DNA of 13,941 nt from Prolixibacteraceae bacterium (GTDB lineage: Bacteria > Bacteroidota > Bacteroidia > Bacteroidales > Prolixibacteraceae): the NCBI GenBank assembly GCA_003516705.1, contig DPCJ01000108.1, forward strand, positions 1,339-15,279, written 5' to 3'. Positions 6,574 to 12,782 of the stretch are shown piece after piece. The position numbers and the translations under genes were made by a program. Position 1 is the stretch's first letter, and every line of letters begins with the position of its first letter. The notes below the pieces were generated by a model that made no database searches, was not told where the DNA came from, and saw only the letters and a program-made list of their open reading frames with translations.

Positions 6574-7185
6574 ATGAAAAGAATTGCATCAATAGTTATA
6601 ATTATAGCAGTCATATTTTTTATTGGAGGCTATATTCTTGTAATCCTTGGAAAACTTGAACAAGCACAGTATAATCAAATAGCGACAATTGTTGGTGGGG
6701 TTGCATCAATACTTGGACTATTAGGATTAGCCCTTCCAAGATTGAAAACTTCAGATATCAAATCAATTGAGATTGAAACTCTGAAGAATTTAGCAAAGAC
6801 AGCGGAAGAGATACAAAAGAAGGAGGCAGAACTGAATATAAAACAAAATGATTTAACAAGACTTGAACTCCAAAAGCAAGAACTTGAATTCATTGTTAAA
6901 AAAGCAAGTTTGAATTTGTTTTATAAAGAGCAAATTGAACGATATTATGATACTTTAGACAAGCAAATTTCAGATAATAAAGAAATTTCACGGACACTAA
7001 ATGACATAAAAGAAATTGAATATAAAATAGAGGAACTTAAAATAGAAATTGAAAAAAGTCCAAATACTGAAAGTATTATGCAAATTATCGAAGAAGCAAG
7101 AAAGCATAGAAAAAATTCCGTAGAAATCAAAACTCCTATTGACGCTTTTATTGAAGCAATGGTAAAAATTTCAGGATTCAAATGA
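6574..7185 (+). CDS. Two-TM coiled-coil membrane protein, unknown function
   Basis: A 203-residue protein. TM1 is at about 4-26 (IASIVIIIAVIFFIGGYILV) and TM2 at about 36-55 (IATIVGGVASILGLLGLALP), separated by a short polar loop. A long charged helical region then runs from about 60 to 161, very rich in Glu/Lys/Ile/Leu with heptad-like spacing (LARTAEEIQKKEAEL-type segments). It ends in a short conserved-looking tail, IDAFIEAMVKISGF. The likely topology is an inner-membrane hairpin with a cytoplasmic coiled coil. Strongly AT-rich composition relative to the flanking metabolic genes suggests horizontal acquisition. It lies 92 bp after the Cys-repeat gene on the same strand, so the two may be co-transcribed, and is followed by a GC-rich imperfect palindrome. 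No family is recognised. Two-TM/coiled-coil architectures occur among phage-defence effectors, but nothing specific ties this protein to them. Confidence 0.75.
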   Translation: MKRIASIVIIIAVIFFIGGYILVILGKLEQAQYNQIATIVGGVASILGLLGLALPRLKTSDIKSIEIETLKNLAKTAEEIQKKEAELNIKQNDLTRLELQKQELEFIVKKASLNLFYKEQIERYYDTLDKQISDNKEISRTLNDIKEIEYKIEELKIEIEKSPNTESIMQIIEEARKHRKNSVEIKTPIDAFIEAMVKISGFK

Positions 7186-7207
7186 TAAGAAAAACTGGTT
7201 CTACATC

Positions 7208-7314
7208 AGCTACCCGTCAATGTCGGCAGCAGTGGTTTTCTGTGGGCATCTTTCCGCTCGGGCTGTATTTCTGCGTGACAGGAAATCGTCCGCAGTCCAC
7301 CCCTGCGTGTAGCT
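7208..7314. repeat. GC-rich long imperfect inverted repeat between accessory genes
   Basis: A ~107-nt segment that can fold on itself. Pairs seen are AGCTAC (7208-7213) with GTAGCT (7309-7314), GCAGCAGTGG (7226-7235) with CCACCCCTGC (7297-7306, two mismatches), CTGTGGGCAT (7240-7249) with ATCGTCCGCAG (7285-7295, imperfect), and TTTCC (7251-7255) with GGAAA (7281-7285). It is strikingly GC-richer than the AT-rich genes on both sides. It could be a recombination site, a REP/MITE-like element or a structured RNA. It lacks canonical integron attC core boxes. Confidence 0.55.
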
Positions 7315-7351
7315 TCCAACGTTTTGCATATTAACAAAAACCTAACTGATA

Positions 7352-8800
7352 ATGAGAGACTTGAGACAAACAATTTTTCAGAAGTATCGGCACCAAAATC
7401 GCTACAATAATTTTGGTGCGTGTTTACATTCCGTAACAATTAATGGATTTCGAGGAATTCATGAACTCGAAATAAATTTTGAATATCCAATAACAGCGAT
7501 ATCTGGAATTAATGGTTCAGGTAAAAGTACTATTGGACAATTAGCAATCTGCGGTTATAGAAAACCAGTTGTGGCTCAAAACTATAAAAGATATTACATT
7601 AAAGATTTCTTTCCCGTTAATGTTGCAGACCCAACTCCATTTGGTGTAGGTTCCAATGTTGTTTATTCCTACACAACAAATCTTCCAAGGAATCAAGAAT
7701 TAACTGTAACAAGGATGCAATCTGAATGGTCTGGATATAAAAGGCAACCTGAAAGACACTGTTTTTATGTAGGTTTTACGCTTTATATACCAAAAGTTGA
7801 ACGAAAAGATTTAAGTATTTATAGAGCACAACAAATAGAATTAGGATTGCGAAGAGAATTATCTGATATTTCCAAACAACACGTTGGTAGAATTTTGAAT
7901 AATCACTATGACGACATAGCATTTCAAGAAATTACTCACCTTAACAAATCTGGAGAACTTGGATTAGCAAGCCGCAACGGACATGTTTATTCAGAAAACA
8001 ATATGGGATTTGGGGAAGGCAGATTATTATATATGATTGATATGATGGAGAACACTCCTACTCAAAGTCTATTTGTTATAGAGGAACCGGAAACTTCATT
8101 ACATGAGGATGCGCAGCATCATCTTGCAAATTATTTTCTCGATGTCGTCAACAGAAGACATCATCAAATAATATTATCTACTCACTCAAATATAATATTA
8201 GAGACATTACCTCCAGAAGCAAGAAAATTTTTAATTAGGCAAGGAAATCAAGTGAGAGTACATGATAAATTATCTGCTTATCGAGCAAAATCTTTATTAT
8301 CTAATGGACACCAAAAAGCCTTGAACATATGCGTCGAAGACGACTTTGCCAGTCATTTATTAGCAGAAATAATTAGAAGATTAAGGCCAGATATTCTAAA
8401 AGTAATAAATATACAGCCTGTTGGAGACACAGACGCAGTTCGCAATGCGGTGAATTTATTAAGGGAATTCAACTTAAGAACTATTGGCATACGAGATGCA
8501 GACAAAGGTTCAAATCCTCCAGAGAAGTTATTTTCATTGCCTGGAACTCAACCCCCAGAAGTCGAAGTTTATAGAGACAATTCAGTAATTCAATCATTAA
8601 ATCAAGAATTTGATTTCGATGTCGAACATATTTTTAATATTACTGCCGAAATTGACCACCATGAATTTGGAGAAATTTTATCTAGACATGCTGTGATTGA
8701 CCAACAGATTCTCGATTATAAAGCAATTAACTATTACATTGACAATAAAGGGAATGATTTTTTTAATGATTTGATAGCTACAATTGAGCGTGAACTTTAA
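7352..8800 (+). CDS. OLD-like ABC ATPase with C-terminal TOPRIM nuclease domain
   Basis: A 482-residue protein of the overcoming-lysogenisation-defect (OLD)-like superfamily. The N-terminal ABC ATPase has ITINGFRG-like entry (SVTINGFRGI, 27-36), Walker A GINGSGKST (52-60), an ABC signature-like GFGEGRLL (219-226), Walker B LFVIEEPETSLH (240-251) and the H-loop ILSTHS (274-279). The C-terminal TOPRIM domain shows ICVEDDFASHLLAEII (326-341; acidic E329) and GIRDADKG (379-386; DxD at 382/384), then VYRDNSVI. Such proteins are ATP-dependent DNA nucleases and many act in phage defence (stand-alone OLD, GajA of Gabija). No UvrD-type helicase or reverse transcriptase lies nearby, so it looks stand-alone (class 1-like). 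The usual TOPRIM Gly after the Glu is replaced by Asp. It is AT-rich, preceded and followed by GC-rich palindromes, and probably mobile. The ATG at 7352 leaves a ~25-residue basic leader; no obvious RBS is present. Confidence 0.87.
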   Translation: MRDLRQTIFQKYRHQNRYNNFGACLHSVTINGFRGIHELEINFEYPITAISGINGSGKSTIGQLAICGYRKPVVAQNYKRYYIKDFFPVNVADPTPFGVGSNVVYSYTTNLPRNQELTVTRMQSEWSGYKRQPERHCFYVGFTLYIPKVERKDLSIYRAQQIELGLRRELSDISKQHVGRILNNHYDDIAFQEITHLNKSGELGLASRNGHVYSENNMGFGEGRLLYMIDMMENTPTQSLFVIEEPETSLHEDAQHHLANYFLDVVNRRHHQIILSTHSNIILETLPPEARKFLIRQGNQVRVHDKLSAYRAKSLLSNGHQKALNICVEDDFASHLLAEIIRRLRPDILKVINIQPVGDTDAVRNAVNLLREFNLRTIGIRDADKGSNPPEKLFSLPGTQPPEVEVYRDNSVIQSLNQEFDFDVEHIFNITAEIDHHEFGEILSRHAVIDQQILDYKAINYYIDNKGNDFFNDLIATIEREL

Positions 8801-8806
8801 AATACC

Positions 8807-8868
8807 CCCGCTGCCGCACGATTTTATTTTGTGACAAAAACAATTCTCCGGCGTGGCAATCGCGCGGG
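8807..8868. repeat. GC-rich imperfect palindrome after the OLD-like gene
   Basis: Starting 7 bp after the OLD-like stop codon, CCCGC (8807-8811) pairs with GCGGG (8864-8868), TGC (8812-8814) with GCA (8856-8858), and CACG (8817-8820) with CGTG (8852-8855), around an AT-rich loop of about 31 nt. Like the element before the gene it is GC-rich against an AT-rich background. It could act as a terminator-like structure or mark a mobile-cassette boundary. From 8869 to 8974 nothing further is recognised. Confidence 0.5.
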
Positions 8869-8974
8869 AGCAAGTCGAAAGAATTAAAAAGAAAACTTAA
8901 ACAGGCTGGTTAATCAACGATAAACCGAAAACAGGAGGCCCGATTATTCAAATGACGTTCCTTTTTTTAGTAAT

Positions 8975-9184
8975 AAACGACTTTACTTGAGGAACAAACG
9001 TACCGGTTATTGTATAAAACGACTCTTCTTTAATATTAAGTGCATTTATTTTTATAACAAGTGATTGCATTTTTATATAAAGTGACTTATTTTTATAATA
9101 AAACGGGTTTATTTTAAAATAACACGACTTATTTTTTAGAATAAACGACTTACTTGATAAAACAAGGATTATTAAATACAAAAC
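8975..9184. repeat. Degenerate 21-bp-phased tandem repeats upstream of the HTH gene
   Basis: The G of the core A-A-(A/G)-(C/T)-G falls at 8979, 9000, 9021, 9042, 9063, 9084, 9105, 9126 and 9147: nine copies at exactly 21-bp intervals, with a tenth degraded copy from 9164. The unit is roughly AAACGACTTATTTTT followed by an AT-rich tail; copies starting at 9038, 9059 and 9080 have AAGTG instead of AAACG. Because 21 bp is two helical turns, each copy presents the same face. The array ends 13 bp before the start of the Xre-type gene, so a multi-site operator is plausible. On the minus strand the same repeats leave a fortuitous open frame of 7-residue units. Confidence 0.75.
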
Positions 9185-9197
9185 TGACAATCTGATT

Positions 9198-9548
9198 ATG
9201 CTGACTTTCAACTTCAACCGTATTTTTAAGGCGCGGGGGATTGATAAACCCTTCAGTTATCTTGTAAAGGCAGGCTATTCCGATAATTTTGCCACCCGCA
9301 TTGTCAATAACCGGAACAGGCGTCTGGATTTAGCCGATGTTGAAAAACTTTGCGAACTCCTGCAATGTACACCCAACGATTTACTGGAATGGATTCCGGA
9401 CAGTAAAGATAAAACCAACGACAGGCACCCGTTGATTTCGATAAAGCGGAGTGATAAAGTGGCTCAGTTAACGCAGATTTTAAACGCCATTCCCCTGGAT
9501 AAGCTGAGCGAAATTGAAAGTGTGATAAAGAAAGAGATAGAGCGGTAA
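9198..9548 (+). CDS. Xre/Cro-type helix-turn-helix regulator
   Basis: A 116-residue DNA-binding protein. The N-terminal HTH_XRE-like domain covers about 5-68: FNRIFKARGIDKPFSYLVKAGYS (6-28, first helices), NFATRIVNNRNRRLDLADVEKL (30-51, recognition-helix region) and CELLQCTPNDLLEWIPD (52-68; the CxxPxDLLEW ending is typical of small Xre proteins). The C-terminal tail (about 80-116), LTQILNAIPLDKLSEIESVI, is helical and probably dimerises. The family is one I recall as widespread in Bacteroidota, often without known target. The gene starts just beyond an array of 21-bp repeats that could be its own operator. Codon use and GC are closer to the flanking core genes than to the preceding AT-rich genes. 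No toxin partner is adjacent. Confidence 0.85.
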   Translation: MLTFNFNRIFKARGIDKPFSYLVKAGYSDNFATRIVNNRNRRLDLADVEKLCELLQCTPNDLLEWIPDSKDKTNDRHPLISIKRSDKVAQLTQILNAIPLDKLSEIESVIKKEIER

Positions 9549-9596
9549 AAAATTACGCCGCCAAACACGCGTTAACAATATTCAACCTTTGTAAAA

Positions 9597-9622
9597 ATGG
9601 GTAATTCTGCGTGATTACCCAT
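9597..9622. terminator. Hairpin between the convergent HTH and transposase genes
   Basis: ATGGGTAAT (9597-9605) and ATTACCCAT (9614-9622) form a perfect 9-bp stem with an 8-nt loop. On the minus strand the stem runs into TTTTTAC, so it can end the transposase transcript; read from the plus strand it lacks a T tract. It could also be a terminal hairpin recognised by the transposase. Confidence 0.55.
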
Positions 9623-9626
9623 ACAC

Positions 9627-10286
9627 CTATCCTTTCAACTGGTCTTTATCCCAGTTATCGGGATTGGTAATAATATAATTGGCAATCCTGGCTAATTCGG
9701 CCTCGTCGCGAATAATGTGTTCCCAATAATTTCGTTGCCACAATTTGCCGTTAAAACGTTGCCATCCGTGATTTTTTACACCACGAATGTATTCGTTGGT
9801 GGTCATGGTTTTAAACCAATCCATCATATCGCCGATGGTGGCGTTGTATTTTTTATTGTCGGGACCGTATGCGTTTTTGGTTGATTCCGGTGCGGGCGCG
9901 ATATCCGGACGCCCACGTAGGGGCGCCCCTACGTGGGCGTCCGTTACGGCGGCGTCGGTGTCGGTTGCGTGGGCGTCCGTGCCCGTTGCATTTTTCCCGG
10001 TTGTATTGAAATCCGGCAATATTTCAACAATACAATGAAAATGGTTGGGCATCACCACCATTTCATGACAACGAATACCGGGATATTTGTTTTGCATTTC
10101 GAAAAACCACCTTTCCACCATTTTACCGGCATCATTCAATTCCAAATCCGTTTCAAAAAAATTACCAAACAGATTTAACCTGTCTTGAACACACAGGGTT
10201 AGAAAATAGAATCCCGGTTGTGAATAATCGTAGTTTTTGAGCCGGAGGGAGTGGCGAACGGGAAGGTGTTTGCCGGTGACATTCAT
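9627..10286 (-). CDS. REP-associated Y1 (IS200-like) transposase, RAYT
   Basis: A 219-residue HUH single-strand transposase of the RAYT/Y1_Tnp family. The N-terminus HSLRLKNYDYSQPGFYFLTLCV (12-33) is the family's first strand. The HUH motif is HFH at 82-84 (VVMPNHFHCIVEI). The likely catalytic Tyr is Y204 in ARIANYIITNPDNW, with Y187 (QRNYWEH) as the alternative. Such proteins nick and move REP-type hairpins and are usually single-copy and domesticated. Between about residues 96 and 137 there is a low-complexity insert rich in T, D, A and H, ending in VGAPLRGRP. It is encoded by a region that includes a perfect DNA palindrome. An AGAGG ribosome-binding sequence lies 6 nt before the ATG. The gene starts 23 bp after an ACT-protein gene on the same strand and faces the HTH gene. 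Confidence 0.9.
   Translation of the reverse strand: MNVTGKHLPVRHSLRLKNYDYSQPGFYFLTLCVQDRLNLFGNFFETDLELNDAGKMVERWFFEMQNKYPGIRCHEMVVMPNHFHCIVEILPDFNTTGKNATGTDAHATDTDAAVTDAHVGAPLRGRPDIAPAPESTKNAYGPDNKKYNATIGDMMDWFKTMTTNEYIRGVKNHGWQRFNGKLWQRNYWEHIIRDEAELARIANYIITNPDNWDKDQLKG
9906..9943. repeat. Perfect 38-bp palindrome inside the RAYT gene
   Basis: The left arm CGGACGCCCACGTAGGGGC is followed immediately by its exact reverse complement, with no loop. It encodes the DAHVGAPLRGRP segment of the transposase. The sub-word GTGGGCGTCCGT in the right arm recurs at about 9968-9979, so the surrounding insert grew by duplication. It resembles a REP-type hairpin that entered the coding sequence in frame. 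Confidence 0.9.
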
Positions 10287-10309
10287 TATTATCCTCTAAA
10301 CAAGGTACC

Positions 10310-10738
10310 TTAAAACAAATACTGCCCGTCCTGTACCAGGAAATCACCGCGGTGATTTTGGAAAATGTCCATACACTTTTGCAAATCGGTAGGACGCAGC
10401 ACAATTACAGCGGTGTCTTCGCTGTTGGAGAAAGCGTACATATATTCGATAAATACATCCTCTTTTTGTAGCAGGTTCAGCATTTTTGCCAGTCCGCCCG
10501 GGCGGTTGGGCGATTTTACAAGAATCACTTCGGTGGTTTGCACCGAAAATTTGTTCTTTTTCAGAATTTCTTTTGCTTTATCGGGATCTGAAACAATCAG
10601 CCTCAGAATTCCAAAATCGGAGGTGTCGGCAATCGTAAACGCCGACATGTTTAAACCTGCGTCGCCCAGCAACTGGGTAACTTCGTTTAGCCTGCCCGTT
10701 TTATTTTCAAGAAACACGGAAACCTGTTTTACTATCAT
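10310..10738 (-). CDS. Tandem ACT-domain protein paired with paaK
   Basis: A 142-residue protein made of two ACT domains. The first, about 3-70, begins VKQVSVFLENKTGRLNEVTQLL (3-24); the second, about 71-140, begins VILVKSPNRPGGLAKMLNLL (71-90). The G-R-L/G-G-L turn before the first helix is the usual ligand-binding position of ACT domains, which bind amino acids and regulate enzymes. No enzyme domain is fused. It starts 5 bp after the stop of the phenylacetate-CoA ligase gene, so the two are certainly co-transcribed. ACT/PaaK pairs are common in Bacteroidota and anaerobes. A role in sensing phenylalanine or another aromatic amino acid is inferred from context. Confidence 0.88.
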   Translation of the reverse strand: MIVKQVSVFLENKTGRLNEVTQLLGDAGLNMSAFTIADTSDFGILRLIVSDPDKAKEILKKNKFSVQTTEVILVKSPNRPGGLAKMLNLLQKEDVFIEYMYAFSNSEDTAVIVLRPTDLQKCMDIFQNHRGDFLVQDGQYLF

Positions 10739-10743
10739 CGTTG

Positions 10744-12042
10744 TTAAATTTTACGGTTGTCAATCACTCTTTTTGCCTTGCCAGCCGTGCGTTCTATGGT
10801 TTTGGGTTCCACTAATTTCACCCTCACCGAAATGCCCAGCGTGCTTTGTATTTTGTCGGTCAGTTTCTTTCGCAGCGATTCAAGCTGTTTGATTTCGTCG
10901 GAAAAAAACTGTTCCTGTACCTCCACTAACAAATTAACCACGTCAAGTGTTTCCTCGCGTTCAATAATTAACAGATAATGAGGTTCAGTTTCGCTCATTT
11001 CAAGCAGCACACTTTCAATTTGCGACGGGAAAACATTCACACCACGGATAATGAGCATATCGTCGGACCGACCCATACATTTTTCCATTCTTACCAGCGT
11101 TCTGCCACATTCGCATTGGTCGTAAATCAGTCGCGTTAAATCCCGTGTGCGATAACGTAGAATGGGCATTCCCTCTTTCGTAACCGTTGAAAAAACGAGT
11201 TCGCCCTTTTCGCCGGGTGGCATGGATTCGAGTGTTTCGGGATGAATAATTTCGGGAATAAAATGGTCTTCCATCACGTGCATGCCGCACTGGTGCTCGC
11301 ATTCGCACGAAACACCCGGCCCGATGACTTCGCTTAATCCGTAAATATCGATGGCTTTTATTTTTAGTTTGGCTTCAATTTCACAGCGCATATTTTCGCT
11401 CCAGGGTTCAGCGCCAAAAATGCCCACACGCAGTTGCAGCGATTCGGGGGTAATATTCATCTCTTTCATCGTCTCGGCTAAAAACAGCGCGTACGAGGGC
11501 GTGCAGGCAATAACCGTTGTCCCGAAATCCTGCATCAATAGAATCTGCTTGTCGGTATTTCCACCAGAAATCGGAATAACTGTTGCACCCAGGTTTTCGG
11601 TTCCGTAATGCAGACCGAGTCCGCCGGTAAAAAGCCCGTAACCATAAGCCACCTGAACAATATCGTTTTGATGAACGCCGGCCATGCTCAGCGAGCGGGT
11701 AACCACTTCGGCCCACATTTGCAGGTCGTTGCGCGTATAGCCCACCACTGTTGGTTTTCCTGTGGTTCCCGAGCTGGCGTGTACGCGCACGATTTCGCTC
11801 ATCGGAGTTGTAAACATGCCAAACGGATATCCGTCACGCAGGTCGGCTTTGGTTGTAAATGGCAGTTTCGACAGGTCGTGCACGCTTTTAATATCACCCG
11901 GAACAAGACCTTTTTCCTGCATTTTACGCCGGTAACTTTCGTTGTTGTGATAAACTCTTTTTACGGTTTGAACCAGTCTTTCTGACTGGATGGCCTCCAT
12001 TTCAGACCGTGAAGCACATTCTATTTTTTCGTTCCAAATCAT
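10744..12042 (-). CDS. paaK: Phenylacetate-CoA ligase
   Basis: A 432-residue ANL-superfamily ligase that forms phenylacetyl-CoA (or another aryl-acetyl-CoA) from the acid, ATP and CoA. Motifs are the P-loop ASSGTTGKPTVVGYT (89-103), FGAEPWSE (209-216), YGLSEVIGPG (234-243), RYRTRDLTRL (296-305) and GRSDDMLIIRGVNVFPSQIE (324-343; hinge). The AMP-binding C-terminal domain ends in RTAGKAKRVIDNRK, with the expected catalytic Lys region. A Cys-rich SCECEHQCGMH (245-255) and CECG (310-313) are typical of the PaaK family. Length is standard. In Bacteroidota such PaaK proteins usually accompany ferredoxin-dependent aryl-pyruvate metabolism. The adjacent ACT gene follows after 5 bp. Phenylacetate versus indoleacetate or hydroxyphenylacetate cannot be settled from sequence. 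Confidence 0.93.
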   Translation of the reverse strand: MIWNEKIECASRSEMEAIQSERLVQTVKRVYHNNESYRRKMQEKGLVPGDIKSVHDLSKLPFTTKADLRDGYPFGMFTTPMSEIVRVHASSGTTGKPTVVGYTRNDLQMWAEVVTRSLSMAGVHQNDIVQVAYGYGLFTGGLGLHYGTENLGATVIPISGGNTDKQILLMQDFGTTVIACTPSYALFLAETMKEMNITPESLQLRVGIFGAEPWSENMRCEIEAKLKIKAIDIYGLSEVIGPGVSCECEHQCGMHVMEDHFIPEIIHPETLESMPPGEKGELVFSTVTKEGMPILRYRTRDLTRLIYDQCECGRTLVRMEKCMGRSDDMLIIRGVNVFPSQIESVLLEMSETEPHYLLIIEREETLDVVNLLVEVQEQFFSDEIKQLESLRKKLTDKIQSTLGISVRVKLVEPKTIERTAGKAKRVIDNRKI

Positions 12043-12143
12043 GGTTAGTTCAAAGTTTAAGGTTCCGGTTTTTCAATCGTTTATCATTATTCGCTAATCA
12101 TCCCCCAAAGCAAACAGGTAGTTGTTTTCAGCATTTGCTTTTC

Positions 12144-12240
12144 AAACTGCGGGCAGGGTTTGGTGGGGCGTTTCTTCCCCGGGTTTAAACCCGGAGTTAT
12201 TCAAATCCAACCCTTTCAGGGTTTTCCGCCCCACAGTTTT
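12144..12240. repeat. Three-hairpin palindromic element (REPIN/MITE-like)
   Basis: Outer arms GTGGGGCG (12163-12170) and CGCCCCAC (12227-12234) enclose two hairpins: the 16-bp palindrome CCGGGTTTAAACCCGG (12179-12194) and AACCCT-TTC-AGGGTT (12209-12223). A more distal pair, AAACTG (12144-12149) with CAGTTT (12234-12239), could extend the outer stem across a bulge. The layout matches non-autonomous palindromic elements often mobilised by RAYT proteins. Confidence 0.7.
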
Positions 12241-12260
12241 GGTTATTCTACTTTTCCCAC

Positions 12261-12303
12261 AATTACTCATTCTCTCAATCACGCATTCAAGCATTCACGC
12301 ATT
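12261..12303. repeat. ACGCATTC-type micro-repeat
   Basis: Degenerate words (ATTACTCATTCTCTCAATC, then ACGCATTCAAGCATTCACGC) end just before the stop codon of the ACT gene. The 13-mer GCATTCACGCATT (12291-12303) is identical to 5655-5667 in the pheA upstream gap. Confidence 0.55.
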
Positions 12304-12307
12304 TTCT

Positions 12308-12739
12308 TCACTTTCCATAAACCACTGCATCATCCAAAATTCTGATATTATTTCGGGTGAGTTGTTGCGTGGCTTCCAGTACATCGGGCACTTCGATGAG
12401 CAAAACTGCTGTTTTCTTGTCGCCCACCAAACGGCTGTAAGCGCTGTCGATATGAATTCCGGCGCGCGAAAGACGAATCAGCAGCTCGTCCAAGCCACCG
12501 GCTTCATCTTTCATTTCAAGCGCAATCACTTCGCGCATTACCACAGAGTTGCCTGCTCCTGTCAACAATTCGTATGCGTTTTCAGGCTGATCAACCAGCA
12601 GGTTTAACATCCCCCAGCCATGATTGATGTTGCTGAGCATCAGCGAGCGAATGTTTATATTCCCTTGTTTCAGGGTTCTTGTTATTTCCTCGAAATGGGT
12701 GATTTTGTTTTTCAGAAAAACAGATATTTCGAAAGCCAT
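12308..12739 (-). CDS. Second tandem ACT-domain protein
   Basis: A 143-residue protein with two ACT-like domains. The first, about 3-68, begins FEISVFLKNKITHFEEITRTL (3-23); the second, about 70-140, begins VIALEMKDEAGGLDELLIRL (70-89). It is a distant paralogue of the ACT protein behind paaK: same length, same two-domain plan, low identity. The first domain has lost the usual Gly-Arg-Leu turn (KITHFEEI instead of KTGRLNEV), so only the second half may bind an amino acid. It lies 43 bp after the outer-membrane barrel gene and about 265 bp before paaK. The gap holds a palindromic element, so it may be in a separate transcript from paaK. No enzyme domain is attached; a regulatory role is inferred. 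Confidence 0.85.
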   Translation of the reverse strand: MAFEISVFLKNKITHFEEITRTLKQGNINIRSLMLSNINHGWGMLNLLVDQPENAYELLTGAGNSVVMREVIALEMKDEAGGLDELLIRLSRAGIHIDSAYSRLVGDKKTAVLLIEVPDVLEATQQLTRNNIRILDDAVVYGK

Positions 12740-12766
12740 AATTTTAATTTTAAAGTTTCAGTTCTC

Positions 12767-12774
12767 CAAAAATA
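12767..12774 (-). promoter_or_regulatory. Possible -7 box for the second ACT gene
   Basis: Minus-strand TATTTTTG matches TAnnTTTG and ends 28 nt before the ATG. A TTG lies about 22 nt further upstream (inside the end of the barrel gene), slightly longer than the usual spacing. Confidence 0.3.
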
Positions 12775-12782
12775 AGCGGTTA

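Noticed and set aside
7208..7340. Canonical integron attC site
   Set aside because: An inverted repeat is present, but I could not find matching RYYYAAC and GTTRRRY core boxes at its ends, and no integrase is in the window.
7352..8800. Gabija (GajA/GajB) or a retron effector
   Set aside because: The ATPase-TOPRIM protein fits GajA-like families, but no UvrD-like helicase or reverse transcriptase gene lies on either side.
10365..11985. Plus-strand and second-frame minus reading frames across the ACT/paaK genes
   Set aside because: They overlap well-supported genes with full family motifs and show no recognisable domains; they are chance frames in GC-richer coding DNA.
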